A stretch of 37,618 nucleotides of DNA from Clostridia bacterium (GTDB lineage: Bacteria > Bacillota > Sulfobacillia > SLMV01): positions 1-37,618 of the forward strand of contig SLMV01000044.1 in assembly GCA_007133365.1 (NCBI GenBank). The letters are read 5' to 3'. This document shows positions 7,414-15,432 of the stretch, one piece after another. Below the pieces are notes generated by a model. The model was given only the letters and a program-made list of their open reading frames with translations. It did no database searches and had not been told where the DNA came from. The translations under genes were made by a program, and so were the position numbers. Numbering within the stretch: the stretch's first letter is position 1; each line of letters begins with the position of its first letter.

Positions 7414-8283
7414 TCATTCGTCGGTTTTGCCGTCATCCGTCAAGGAACAAAACCACGCACCGGGGGCATAAAGGTCCCCAAGATCCGGTTCCGCCCCATA
7501 TCCGTGAAAGTCCGAACCCCCGGTGCAAAGAAGGTCCCGTTTTCGGGCAAACCGAATCAGTTGGTAAATCACGGAAAAGGAATGATCACGGTGAATGACT
7601 TCGATGCCGGCGATTCCCAGAGCAGCAGCACGCCCGGCCACCTCAAGCGGATCCCGATGGCAACCCGGATGCGCTAAAACGGGCAGTCCCCCCGCCGAAT
7701 AGACGGCCTCCACGGCTTCCTCGAGCGTATTCCGACGCCGCGGCACGTACCCGGGCCGCCCCACTCCGAGGTAGGTATCGAAGACTTCCGGGACGTCACG
7801 GGCGTAGCCCTTTTGCACCAAAACCTTCGCCGCATGAGGACGTCCGAGCGATGAAGCATCGGCCGCCACCTCCTGGACTTCCGGTTCGTCGATGGACAAC
7901 CCCAGGCCCTGCAACCGTTCGATCATTAAACGCATTCTTCGGCGGCGGTGTTCCTGATTGCGCTCAATAAACGTTTGAAACGCAGGGTCATCCGGCCTCA
8001 CCCCATACCCGAGCAAATGCACTTCGTCTTGGTCCAATTTATCGCCGGATCGAGACGACACCCCGGACAACTGGGTGGAAAGTTCCACCCCGGGAATGCT
8101 TTTCATCCCCCGGGCTTCGGCGGCCCGGAGAAAGTCCCGGGTCCCCTCCACGGTATCATGATCACAGAGCACCATCGCCCAAAGGCCCGACCGGATGCCG
8201 AGCTGCACCAGCGCCTCGGGCGATAACTGCCCATCGGAATGAAACGAGTGCACATGCATGTCGGCTCGACCGGGTATCAACAT
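7414..8283 (-). CDS. PHP-domain phosphoesterase (nucleoside bisphosphate phosphatase/RNase AM-like)
   Basis: A 289-residue PHP-family metal-dependent phosphoesterase. Metal ligands are visible in DMHVHSFHSDG (9-19), CDHDT, PGVELS, a central HPG and the C-terminal GGSDFHG. The arrangement, including an inserted helical segment, is that of YciV/TrpH-like 3',5'-nucleotide phosphatases. Those remove the extra phosphate from 3'-phosphoadenosine-5'-phosphate or trim short RNA ends. The ATG at 8283 has GGGCGGGG upstream and overlaps the dipeptidase stop by seven bases, so the genes are coupled. Confidence 0.85.
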   Translation of the reverse strand: MLIPGRADMHVHSFHSDGQLSPEALVQLGIRSGLWAMVLCDHDTVEGTRDFLRAAEARGMKSIPGVELSTQLSGVSSRSGDKLDQDEVHLLGYGVRPDDPAFQTFIERNQEHRRRRMRLMIERLQGLGLSIDEPEVQEVAADASSLGRPHAAKVLVQKGYARDVPEVFDTYLGVGRPGYVPRRRNTLEEAVEAVYSAGGLPVLAHPGCHRDPLEVAGRAAALGIAGIEVIHRDHSFSVIYQLIRFARKRDLLCTGGSDFHGYGAEPDLGDLYAPGAWFCSLTDDGKTDE

Positions 8284-9275
8284 GATATCCCCGCCCAAAC
8301 CGTCTCGAGCAGGCGCATATGGTTCCCGCCGAGAATGCCCCGTATTTGTTCGTCGGTATACCCGCGGCGAACGAGACCGTCCGTCAAATCCGGAAGGCGC
8401 GTTGCATCTTCTAAACCCACCGGTGTCATGCCAATCCCATCAAAGTCCGAGCCGAGTCCGATCGATTGGGTTCCCACGAGGTTCGCCACGTGATCGATGT
8501 GATCGAGAACATCCTCCAGCCCGGCCCGCCGTTCGCTTCGAAGAAAATTCGGTGCGAACGTGATGCCGATCACGCCACCTCCTCGTGCCAACGAAATGAT
8601 TTGCTCGTCCCAAAGATTCCGGGGATGATCGCACAACGCACGGGCATTGGTATGACTCGCCAATAGCGGGGCCTTGGTAAGATTTAAAACGTCCCAAAAT
8701 CCCGCCTCATTGAGATGGGACACATCGACGACCATGCCCAGGCGATTCATTTCCGAAACGGCGGCCGCCCCCAATCGCGTAAGCCCTCCGCCGGTTCGCA
8801 GTTCTCCCACCCCGTCGGCTAATGCGTTTCGTTGATTCCACGTAAGCCCCAAACATCGAACACCGAGCCGGTAGAGCATGCGCAAGACGCCGAGATCCCC
8901 CTGGATGATCTCGCCACCTTCGGCGGACAAAACCACCGCGATCTTGCCCCGGCTCACGATCGATTCGATATCATCAAATTCAAAGACGGGCTCCACCCAT
9001 TGTTGATAGCGCGCCATTTCGCGGTAAAAGACATCCGCCAGTTGAAGACCGCGCAACAAACCGCGATCCGGTTTATAATCGGGCTCAATGTATAACGCGA
9101 AAAATTGCACGTTCACCCCACCGAGCCGGAGCCGGGGAAGATCAACGTGTCCCCAGGCGGAGTGCTCGCCCAATCGACGCTGTCCCCGGGCGACGGGCCC
9201 CAAGGTATCGGCATGGGTATCGACCACCAATGCATCAAAATGAAGGTGTTTTGCCCTTTCTTGGTCCATCGCCAT
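8277..9275 (-). CDS. Membrane-dipeptidase-family (M19) dipeptidase
   Basis: A zinc dipeptidase of the renal dipeptidase family that cleaves dipeptides, often with a D-residue at the C-terminal side. Ligands are in order: THAD (H21, D23), the bridging glutamate in SAEGG (E119), DVSHLNEAGFW (H187), ASHTNAR (H208) and GLGSDFDG. There is no signal peptide, so it is probably cytoplasmic like other Bacillota members. The ATG at 9275 overlaps the korC stop (TGATG) and has GAGGATGAGGGG before it. Its place behind korC fits amino acid release feeding 2-oxoacid oxidation; that link is inferred from position only. Confidence 0.9.
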   Translation of the reverse strand: MAMDQERAKHLHFDALVVDTHADTLGPVARGQRRLGEHSAWGHVDLPRLRLGGVNVQFFALYIEPDYKPDRGLLRGLQLADVFYREMARYQQWVEPVFEFDDIESIVSRGKIAVVLSAEGGEIIQGDLGVLRMLYRLGVRCLGLTWNQRNALADGVGELRTGGGLTRLGAAAVSEMNRLGMVVDVSHLNEAGFWDVLNLTKAPLLASHTNARALCDHPRNLWDEQIISLARGGGVIGITFAPNFLRSERRAGLEDVLDHIDHVANLVGTQSIGLGSDFDGIGMTPVGLEDATRLPDLTDGLVRRGYTDEQIRGILGGNHMRLLETVWAGISC

Positions 9276-9841
9276 CACCCCTCATCCTCCCCACACGCCA
9301 ACAATTCCAATCCTCGGTGCGCCGCCTGTAGATTGCGCCTGTTATTGGGCGTATCCCCCTTCTTTGATAGCAAATCAATCAGGGTGTTGGAACTCACCGG
9401 GGTCCCGACTGCCATCAAAGCACTCAGCCCCATGACGTTGAAACTGGCGCCTAATCCCAGCCGGCTAGCCTCCCGCTCGAAGGGCAGTCCGATCCAATTT
9501 TCTGACGCCTCAAAAGGTGGGGACACCCGGTCCGAATCATAAAGCAACACGGCCTTTGTGTTGGTTTTCGCGTATTGGCCAAACGCCTCGTCGGTCAGTG
9601 CCAAAACTGCGGAGGGATTCATCACCATGGGATACGCAATGGGATGGGAGGCGATAATGACCTCGGATTTGGAAAATCCGCCGCGAGAAGCAACACCATA
9701 ACTTTGCGTCTGGACCACGTGAAACCCCGCATCAAGCGCTGACTCGGCCAGGAGCTGTCCTAAAAACACCAGACCTTGCCCCCCCGATCCGGCCAAAACA
9801 ACTTCACAGCGTTCACCGGAGCGCGCCCAACGTTTATCCAT
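9275..9841 (-). CDS. korC: 2-oxoacid:ferredoxin oxidoreductase, gamma subunit
   Basis: A 188-residue gamma chain of the pyruvate/2-oxoacid ferredoxin oxidoreductase superfamily, with the glycine-rich GSGGQGL near the N-terminus, SYGVASRGG and the MVMNPSAV segment. It pairs with KorA and KorB and helps shape the CoA site. ATG at 9841 has AAAGGAGG eight bases upstream, inside the end of korB, which it overlaps by eight bases. The substrate (2-oxoglutarate, branched or other 2-oxoacids) cannot be fixed by sequence reading. Confidence 0.88.
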   Translation of the reverse strand: MDKRWARSGERCEVVLAGSGGQGLVFLGQLLAESALDAGFHVVQTQSYGVASRGGFSKSEVIIASHPIAYPMVMNPSAVLALTDEAFGQYAKTNTKAVLLYDSDRVSPPFEASENWIGLPFEREASRLGLGASFNVMGLSALMAVGTPVSSNTLIDLLSKKGDTPNNRRNLQAAHRGLELLACGEDEG

Positions 9842-10646
9842 GGTCGGTGCCTCCTTTCGCCCGCCGCTGAATCCGACGGTAGCGGGTCATAAAGTCCGAT
9901 TTTTCTTCCTGGTGCAAACGTCCGATGGAGATCCGGCCCTGCCGCTCCGACGGCGAGAGCGCCTGATATTGTTTTAGGGGAAGACACACCTCGCGCCAGT
10001 GCCGCATCATCGCCACCGGTGATTCCATCTCATTACGCCGTCCGTAATGAACCGGGCACGAGGTGACGACCTCGACCAGGGAAAACCCGACATGCGAAAT
10101 CGCCTCCGCCAATAATTGGTCCAAAAGCCTTACATGATAAACGGAACTCCGCGCCACGAAAGCGGCGCCGGCCGACTTGGCCACGGCGCAAAGATCAAAG
10201 GCGTCCTCCGGGTTTCCAAAGGCCGATGTGCTAGTCCGCGTGCCACTCGGTGTGGTGGCCGAATACTGCCCCCCGGTCATGCCGTAGTTGAAATTGTTGG
10301 CAACGATGGCCGTCATGTCAAGGTTTCGCCGAGCCGCGTGTAGAAAGTGATTTCCTCCGATCGTGGCACAATCGCCATCGCCCATGAGTGCGAGCACCGT
10401 CAATTGGGGGTTGGCCGCCTTAACACCCGTCGCAAAGGCTAAAGCCCGGCCGTGGGTTCCGTGAATGGAATTCGTCCGCACGTAATCATCCGCCTTCCCC
10501 CAACAACCAATGCCCGTGACCGCCACCACGTCCTGGGGCCGACGTCCGAGCGACTCGAGCGTACGGAATAAAGAACCCATGATAATGCCGTTTCCGCACC
10601 CCGGGCACCAGAAAAAAGGCATGGCTTCTTCTAGTAACCAATTCAT
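9834..10646 (-). CDS. korB: 2-oxoacid:ferredoxin oxidoreductase, beta subunit (TPP-binding)
   Basis: A 270-residue catalytic beta chain. CPGCGNG (C14, C17), GIGCWGK (C48) and a later TSCPVHYGR supply the four cysteines of its own [4Fe-4S] cluster. The TPP motif runs from MGDGDCATIGG (88-98) to NNFNYGMTGGQ (117-127). The ATG overlaps the korA stop as ATGA. Together with korA and korC it would oxidatively decarboxylate a 2-oxoacid to acyl-CoA and reduce ferredoxin. Confidence 0.94.
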   Translation of the reverse strand: MNWLLEEAMPFFWCPGCGNGIIMGSLFRTLESLGRRPQDVVAVTGIGCWGKADDYVRTNSIHGTHGRALAFATGVKAANPQLTVLALMGDGDCATIGGNHFLHAARRNLDMTAIVANNFNYGMTGGQYSATTPSGTRTSTSAFGNPEDAFDLCAVAKSAGAAFVARSSVYHVRLLDQLLAEAISHVGFSLVEVVTSCPVHYGRRNEMESPVAMMRHWREVCLPLKQYQALSPSERQGRISIGRLHQEEKSDFMTRYRRIQRRAKGGTDHG

Positions 10647-11776
10647 GCGATCACCCCCGTCAGGTAGTCTTCGATCTCACCCGGTGCGATGGGCAACCCA
10701 TTGCTCTTGGTGAGCGAATAAAGCGGATAATGAGGCCCCACCACCCGGCGGACTTCCCGCACCACCTGCCCTAGGTTCATCTCGGGAACCACCACCGGCA
10801 TTCCGCTGGTAAACCGCCGGATGACATCATCCGGAAAGGGCCATAGGGTGCGAAGCTGTAACGAGCCGATCGCGGGTCGACGTTCGGTGTGATCGACGAC
10901 CAATTGCAGCGCGGCCCGGGTCGTGGCCCCATAGGAGAGGAGCAAAACATCGGGCCGGTCGGGTCCAATGTACGTATAATCGGTGAGGGTGCTCACCGCA
11001 TTTTCAATCTTGTCGTGAAGGCGCCGGATCATCGATCCCGCCACTTGTGGGTCGGACGCCGGATATCCCCTCTCATCATGCATCGACGAATTGGCGTGAT
11101 AGATATAATCCGATCCAAATGGCGGTAAAGGTGACGGGATGCCATCTTCATCATGCGCGGCGACCCGGAAGGCCTCCGGCGAAACCGTCGGCGCTCTCCT
11201 GGTGATCACCTCTAGCCCATCAAAAGCCTCAAGATCAAGGCCCTCGCGCATATGGCCGACCACGGCATCGGTCAGCAGGATCACCGGCTGACGAAACGCT
11301 TCGGCCAAATTAAACGCACGAACCGTCAACGTTAGGCATTCGGCCACCGAAGCGGGCACCAGCACGATCGCCGAATGATCACCATGCGTTCCCCAGCGCG
11401 CCTGCATCACATCCGCTTGTGCCGGCTTGGTCGCAAGACCCGTGCTCGGACCCGAGCGTTGCACGTTGACCACGACGCATGGCACCTCGCTCATCATGGC
11501 CATTCCCAAGTTTTCTTGCATCAGGGAAAAGCCCGGACCACTGGTGGCGGTAAAACTCTTGACGCCCGCAAGCGAGGCTCCCACGATCGCCGCCATGCTG
11601 GCGAGTTCATCTTCCATCTGCAAATAAACCCCATCCATCGCCGGCAAGCGATTTGCCGCCGCCTGGGCGATCTCCGACGACGGTGTGATCGGATAACCGG
11701 CAAAAAACCGGGCACCCGCTCTCAGCGCGCCCTCCACAATGGCTTCATTTCCCTGCATCAGCACGTCATCGCTCAT
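10643..11776 (-). CDS. korA: 2-oxoacid:ferredoxin oxidoreductase, alpha subunit
   Basis: A 377-residue alpha chain with the pyrimidine-binding and domain II segments: GYPITPSSEI near 28-37, MEDELASM, SGPGFSLMQENLGMA, and VPEMNLGQ near the C-terminus. It lacks a fused gamma domain, which is separate here (korC). No ferredoxin-like delta gene is present in this cluster, so a free ferredoxin encoded elsewhere must take the electrons. ATG at 11776 has GGGGAGG five to six bases upstream; an in-frame start 15 bases earlier is less likely. In Bacilli the korAB pair also sits between ymdB and miaB, so the location is conserved. Confidence 0.94.
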   Translation of the reverse strand: MSDDVLMQGNEAIVEGALRAGARFFAGYPITPSSEIAQAAANRLPAMDGVYLQMEDELASMAAIVGASLAGVKSFTATSGPGFSLMQENLGMAMMSEVPCVVVNVQRSGPSTGLATKPAQADVMQARWGTHGDHSAIVLVPASVAECLTLTVRAFNLAEAFRQPVILLTDAVVGHMREGLDLEAFDGLEVITRRAPTVSPEAFRVAAHDEDGIPSPLPPFGSDYIYHANSSMHDERGYPASDPQVAGSMIRRLHDKIENAVSTLTDYTYIGPDRPDVLLLSYGATTRAALQLVVDHTERRPAIGSLQLRTLWPFPDDVIRRFTSGMPVVVPEMNLGQVVREVRRVVGPHYPLYSLTKSNGLPIAPGEIEDYLTGVIA

Positions 11777-11800
11777 CGGGCACCTCCCCATCCTTTTCCT

Positions 11801-12607
11801 CTATTCGTCGTAAAACCGACGTATCAAATCAATCGTCCGGGTATGCGCCGGCGCCCCTTCCGGGTCGCATTTTAATAGGACCGCGTTGAGCATGCGACGT
11901 CCTTTCGCCACCCGAAAACGCGCCGGGAGTTGAGTATAAAACTGTTCGATAATCGGCACGGCATCCACCCCGATCACCCCATCCGCCGGTCCGGTCATCC
12001 CGACATCCGTCACATAGCCGGTGCCGTGTTGCAAAACCGCGGCATCGGCCGTTTGCACGTGGGTGTGGGTCCCCAAGACCGCGGTGACCGATCCATCAAA
12101 ATAGCGTCCAAGGGCGATTTTCTCCGAAGTGGCCTCCGCGTGAAAATCGATAATGATGTGGGTCGGCGGTGACGACGACGCCTTTAACTCCACCAGTTGG
12201 GCTTCCACCGCCCGGAACGGGCAGGAGAAGCCAGTGGGAATAAAGACCCGGCCATGGACATTCAACACCGCCACGTTCGCCCCTTGGGGCGTCTTCAATA
12301 TGCCCATCCCCTGCCCAGGTGTGGTGTCGGGCGGGTAATTGAGCGGGCGCAAAAGACGCGGCTCCCGGTCCACGAACTTTAAGGCTTCTCGCTGATCCCA
12401 GATGTGGTTACCCGTTGTGATGAGATCCACACCGGCATCAAAAAGTTCCCGGGCTGTCTTGGCGGTGATCCCAATACCTCCCGCCGAGTTTTCACCATTG
12501 GCAATGGTCATATTGACCCCAAATTCTTCTTTTAGTCCGGGCAAGGTTTCCGTCAACAATCGGCGCCCAGGCCGTCCTACCACATCACCGATAAACAATA
12601 TATTCAT
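11801..12607 (-). CDS. ymdB: YmdB-family metallophosphoesterase
   Basis: A dinuclear metal phosphodiesterase; B. subtilis YmdB hydrolyses 2',3'-cyclic nucleotides and affects biofilm and motility decisions. The 268 residues show the ligands in order: FIGDVVGRPGR (D8), NGENSAGG, TGNHIWD, VNVHGR, DFHAEATSEK and GTHTHVQTAD. ATG at 12607 has AGAGGG eight bases before it. The neighbour upstream is rny, as in most Bacillota, but a strong terminator separates them here, so ymdB probably starts its own transcript running into korABC. The spoVS gene that often follows ymdB is absent. Confidence 0.94.
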   Translation of the reverse strand: MNILFIGDVVGRPGRRLLTETLPGLKEEFGVNMTIANGENSAGGIGITAKTARELFDAGVDLITTGNHIWDQREALKFVDREPRLLRPLNYPPDTTPGQGMGILKTPQGANVAVLNVHGRVFIPTGFSCPFRAVEAQLVELKASSSPPTHIIIDFHAEATSEKIALGRYFDGSVTAVLGTHTHVQTADAAVLQHGTGYVTDVGMTGPADGVIGVDAVPIIEQFYTQLPARFRVAKGRRMLNAVLLKCDPEGAPAHTRTIDLIRRFYDE

Positions 12608-12628
12608 CCGAAAGCCCTCTTTCCCTAG

Positions 12629-12656
12629 CATTTACCTCTATCGCTTGTTTCTTCAA
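12629..12656 (-). promoter_or_regulatory. Possible promoter for the ymdB-kor unit
   Basis: TTGAAG and TAAATG are 16 bases apart on the minus strand, just downstream of the rny terminator. The -10 is poor. A small hairpin (CGCTTG/CAAGCG, 12642-12659) overlaps the -35. A promoter is expected here because the terminator isolates ymdB from rny. Confidence 0.35.
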
Positions 12657-12712
12657 GCGGAAACCAGTTCCCTTTGTGAAATCGATTTCGCTAGGCCCGT
12701 CATGAAAAACGC

Positions 12713-12766
12713 AAAAAAAAACAGGCCGCGAGATCCGAAAGATTGGATATCGCGGCCTGTTTTTTT
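12713..12766. terminator. Rho-independent terminator downstream of rny, symmetrical
   Basis: Arms 12721-12736 and 12745-12760 (acaggccgcg...) pair over 16 positions with one mismatch, with an 8-base loop. On the minus strand, where rny is read, the stem is followed by nine Ts. On the plus strand it is followed by seven. It can stop transcripts from both sides and ends ten bases before the rny stop codon region. Confidence 0.92.
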
Positions 12767-12775
12767 AGGGCATCC

Positions 12776-14338
12776 TCATTGCGCGTACTCCACCGCCCGG
12801 GTCTGCCGGATCACCGTCACTTTCACCTGGCCCGGATATTCCACTTGTTCCTCTACCCGCTTGACGATATCTTTGGCCAGCGCATAGGCTTCGAGGTCGT
12901 CGATCTCGTCCGGTTTCACCATGATGCGGATTTCGCGGCCGGCCTGAATGGCAAACGACTCTTGCACTCCTGAGAAAGAATCCGCGATATCCTCCAACTT
13001 CGTCAACCGCTGAATGTAAGCCTCGAGGGTTTCCCGGCGCGCACCCGGCCGGGCTGCCGACAACGCATCGGCTGCCGTGATCAAAACGGCCTCTAGGTTG
13101 TTGGCTTCATAATCACCGTGATGCGAACTCATCGCATCGACCACATCTTCTTTCTCACCATAACGCCTTAACAAGTCGCGCCCAATATCGACGTGCGTGC
13201 CTTGCACTTCATGATCGACGGCCTTTCCGATATCGTGCAAAAGCCCAGCGCGACGCGCTCGGTTGACATTGGCTTGAATCTCCTCCGCCATCACCCCGGC
13301 GAGGTAAGAAACTTCCAAGGCGTGTTGCAGCACATTCTGACCATAACTGGTGCGAAAGCGCAAACGACCCAATAATTCAATCAAACGTGGGTGCAAACCG
13401 TGCACGCCGGCGTCGTAAGCCGCCTGTTCACCGGTTTCTTGAATCTGCTCTTCGATCTCCCGTTCAGCCTTTTGATACAATTCCTCGATGCGAGCCGGAT
13501 GTATCCGCCCATCCGCCACCAGTTTCATCAAGGCGATCCGAGCCTTCTCCCGTCGAATGGGATCGAAACTGGAAATCACCACGGCTTCGGGCGTATCATC
13601 GATGATGAGATCGACGCCGGCCAGCCCCTCAAACGCCCGAATGTTGCGCCCCTCGCGCCCAATGATCCGGCCCTTCATATCATCGGATGGCAACTCAACC
13701 ACCGAAACGGTGGAATCGCTGACCTGATCGGGCGCACACCGCTGGATGGCCAGACCGACAATTTCCCGGGCCTTCTTCTGGGCCTCGCTCTTGGCTTTGA
13801 GTTCGATATCGCGACGAATAACGGTGGCCTCACGCCGTGCATCACGCTCTGCCTTTGATAAAACTTCCTGCCGGGCCTCTTCATGTGTCAACCCGGCAAT
13901 TCGTTCCAATTCTTCCGTTCGACGCGACAGGGCCCGTTCGGCCTCTTCGCGCTTCTTTTTGGCCTCGGCTTCCTCTTTCTTTACCGCTTGTTCCCGCTGT
14001 TCTAATGCCGAGGCTCGCTGATCCAGCGCTTCTTCTTTTTTCGTCAACCGACGCTCAAGATTTTGCAGCTCGGTTCGGCGCTCCCGGAGCTCGTTTTCGA
14101 CCTCCGTCCGCATGCCATGGATCTCTTCCTTGGCCTGGAGGACTTCTTCACGCCGCTTTCGTTCCGATTCTTTGACGGCTTCATTTAAAATTCGAACGGC
14201 TTCACGCTCGGCGGAATCTATCTTGGCCTCTGCCATATACTTACGCACGAAGAATCCGGCGAGAAAACCGATGATACCAAGTCCGAATGCAATTAACAAA
14301 ACGAATCCCCAATTAATGAGACCCACCCCCTTTACCAT
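12776..14338 (-). CDS. rny: Ribonuclease Y
   Basis: A membrane-anchored endoribonuclease that initiates mRNA decay in many Gram-positive bacteria. The 520 residues show one N-terminal membrane helix (about 8-30), a long charged coiled coil (about 35-200), a KH RNA-binding domain (MKGRIIGREGRNIRAFE) and an HD domain with RRAGLLHDIGKAVDHEV, ending in the family's VKVTVIRQTRAVEYAQ. Length and order match B. subtilis RNase Y. The ATG at 14338 has only a weak ribosome site, while AAAGGGGG lies after it, before codons with no usual start, so the exact start is unsettled. A long leader with a consensus promoter precedes it, and a strong terminator follows. Confidence 0.96.
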   Translation of the reverse strand: MVKGVGLINWGFVLLIAFGLGIIGFLAGFFVRKYMAEAKIDSAEREAVRILNEAVKESERKRREEVLQAKEEIHGMRTEVENELRERRTELQNLERRLTKKEEALDQRASALEQREQAVKKEEAEAKKKREEAERALSRRTEELERIAGLTHEEARQEVLSKAERDARREATVIRRDIELKAKSEAQKKAREIVGLAIQRCAPDQVSDSTVSVVELPSDDMKGRIIGREGRNIRAFEGLAGVDLIIDDTPEAVVISSFDPIRREKARIALMKLVADGRIHPARIEELYQKAEREIEEQIQETGEQAAYDAGVHGLHPRLIELLGRLRFRTSYGQNVLQHALEVSYLAGVMAEEIQANVNRARRAGLLHDIGKAVDHEVQGTHVDIGRDLLRRYGEKEDVVDAMSSHHGDYEANNLEAVLITAADALSAARPGARRETLEAYIQRLTKLEDIADSFSGVQESFAIQAGREIRIMVKPDEIDDLEAYALAKDIVKRVEEQVEYPGQVKVTVIRQTRAVEYAQ

Positions 14339-14734
14339 CTACCATTTTCCCATATCAAAAGCCGAGCCCATGGGACTCGGCCAAAGAATCCAACCTCAAG
14401 TACAGGTTTGGGTTCACCCTTATGAGTTCAATTTCTCATCAACCTCCCCCACTTTGAAGGAAATGATGAACAAATTGATTTCGTCGTCAGCCCTCGTTTT
14501 CCATCATCAATCACGGACTTATCGCATCGCACGCTCCTTGCTTGGACAACCTCCGTATCGATGTGTCATACGCCCAAAACGCCCCTACTTGCTTAAAGCG
14601 CCTCGGTCGACACTATCTATCGTGTCCCTCAGTCCGGCCGGGTGACCTCATAAAAACTCATAAAAGCAATGGATAATTATATATAAACTCCGGCACCCAT
14701 ACTTAATTCGGCAGATTCATAGCCGGTATTTCCC
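14339..14734 (-). other. Long untranslated leader of rny or an independent small RNA
   Basis: About 395 bases between a near-consensus minus-strand promoter and rny hold no credible gene. On the minus strand I see a 5' hairpin (CCGGC...GCCGG region), a short GACAC...GTGTC hairpin with a second GACAC further on that could pair alternatively, and a perfect AAGGAG site six bases before ATG CGA TAA (a two-codon frame). A second site, GGGGGAGG, precedes ATG AGA AAT TGA. Near the end is a GCCGAG hairpin with four Ts. I could not match it to RNase P RNA, tmRNA, SRP RNA, a T-box or a riboswitch I know. Confidence 0.5.
14357..14381 (-). terminator. Terminator-like hairpin just upstream of rny
   Basis: On the minus strand GCCGAG pairs with CTCGGC around TCCCATGGG, followed by TTTTGAT. 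The stem is short and the T run is only four. It could end the leader RNA as a separate transcript or act as an attenuator 20 bases before the rny start. Confidence 0.45.
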
Positions 14735-14740
14735 AGTAAA

Positions 14741-14769
14741 ATTTTATCCCGTCCCACCGCACCTGTCAA
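14741..14769 (-). promoter_or_regulatory. Near-consensus sigma-A promoter upstream of rny
   Basis: A perfect TTGACA (minus strand, plus 14764-14769) is 17 bases from TAAAAT (14741-14746). This is the best promoter match in the window. It points at rny, with a predicted start near 14734, about 395 bases before the rny ATG. Confidence 0.8.
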
Positions 14770-14907
14770 GAAACACCAGCTGGAAAATCCTGCCTTGATA
14801 TCCACACTCTAGCTTTCGGGCAGGGTGTCCCAAACGCCCGAATCCAATTCCGGCTCCCCTTCCGGACCCTCCATCTCGAAGGGTCGGGCAGCACCCCCCG
14901 ACCCTCA
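14770..14907 (-). other. recX-rny gap, promoter-distal part: two hairpins, no gene
   Basis: Directly after the recX stop a 9-bp stem (arms 14880-14888 and 14897-14905, AGGGTCGGG with its complement) can form, but it lacks a T run. A second perfect 7-bp stem (TTCGGGC/GCCCGAA, 14815-14842) follows. These may slow or protect the recA-recX transcript end. No open frame here has a ribosome site. Confidence 0.4.
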
Positions 14908-15417
14908 TTAAGGCGCATTCGTCGGTTGATCGCCATGGGCCCTAAGGTCAACCACCAGGTCGCGCACAATGGGATAAGAAAAGCCACGTCGCGCCAAAAA
15001 CGAAAACAGACGCCGCTGAACTTTGGCATCGTTTAAATCCGCGCTGGAGATAACGGATTTTCGCATTTTCTCCCGGGCGGCGCGCTCGGCCAGCCGCCGC
15101 TCAATTTCGGGCGTGATAACACGCGCAATAGCGTGTTTAGCAAATGAGCGTTCAATGCCACGTCGTTCGAGTTCATATTGGAGTCGCTTCGGTCCCATCG
15201 GCTTTGATTGCTGGGCATATTCCAGATACGTCTGGGCAAAAGCCTCATCGTCGAGCAATCCAAGTTCTTTCAGCCGGTCAATAACCGTCGTCAGTACCGC
15301 CTGATGCCCCTTCTTTTTTAAACGTCCGCGCATTTCTTCCACCGTCCAGGCGCGATAACTTAAGAGCTGGTAGGCATCTTGTAGCGCCGCTCGGACCGCA
15401 TCAAAACCTTCGGCCAT
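14908..15417 (-). CDS. recX: Regulatory protein RecX
   Basis: RecX modulates RecA filament assembly and strand exchange. The 169 residues show the tandem three-helix repeats of the family, with LLSYRAWTVEEMRGRLKKKG near the N-terminus, LGLLDDEAFAQTYLEY and MGPKRLQYELERRGI. ATG at 15417 has GAGGGAGA upstream; GTG one codon earlier is an alternative. It follows recA by 15 bases and should share its SOS-controlled transcript. It ends directly before a G+C-rich stem. Confidence 0.9.
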   Translation of the reverse strand: MAEGFDAVRAALQDAYQLLSYRAWTVEEMRGRLKKKGHQAVLTTVIDRLKELGLLDDEAFAQTYLEYAQQSKPMGPKRLQYELERRGIERSFAKHAIARVITPEIERRLAERAAREKMRKSVISSADLNDAKVQRRLFSFLARRGFSYPIVRDLVVDLRAHGDQPTNAP

Positions 15418-15432
15418 CACAAATCTCCCTCG

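Noticed and set aside
14800..14890. Segment resembling the SRP RNA tip (GGTCCGGAAGG, then GGAGCC, on the minus strand)
   Set aside because: The match is short, the GNAR tetraloop stems do not extend as in SRP RNA and the neighbourhood is wrong; taken as chance.
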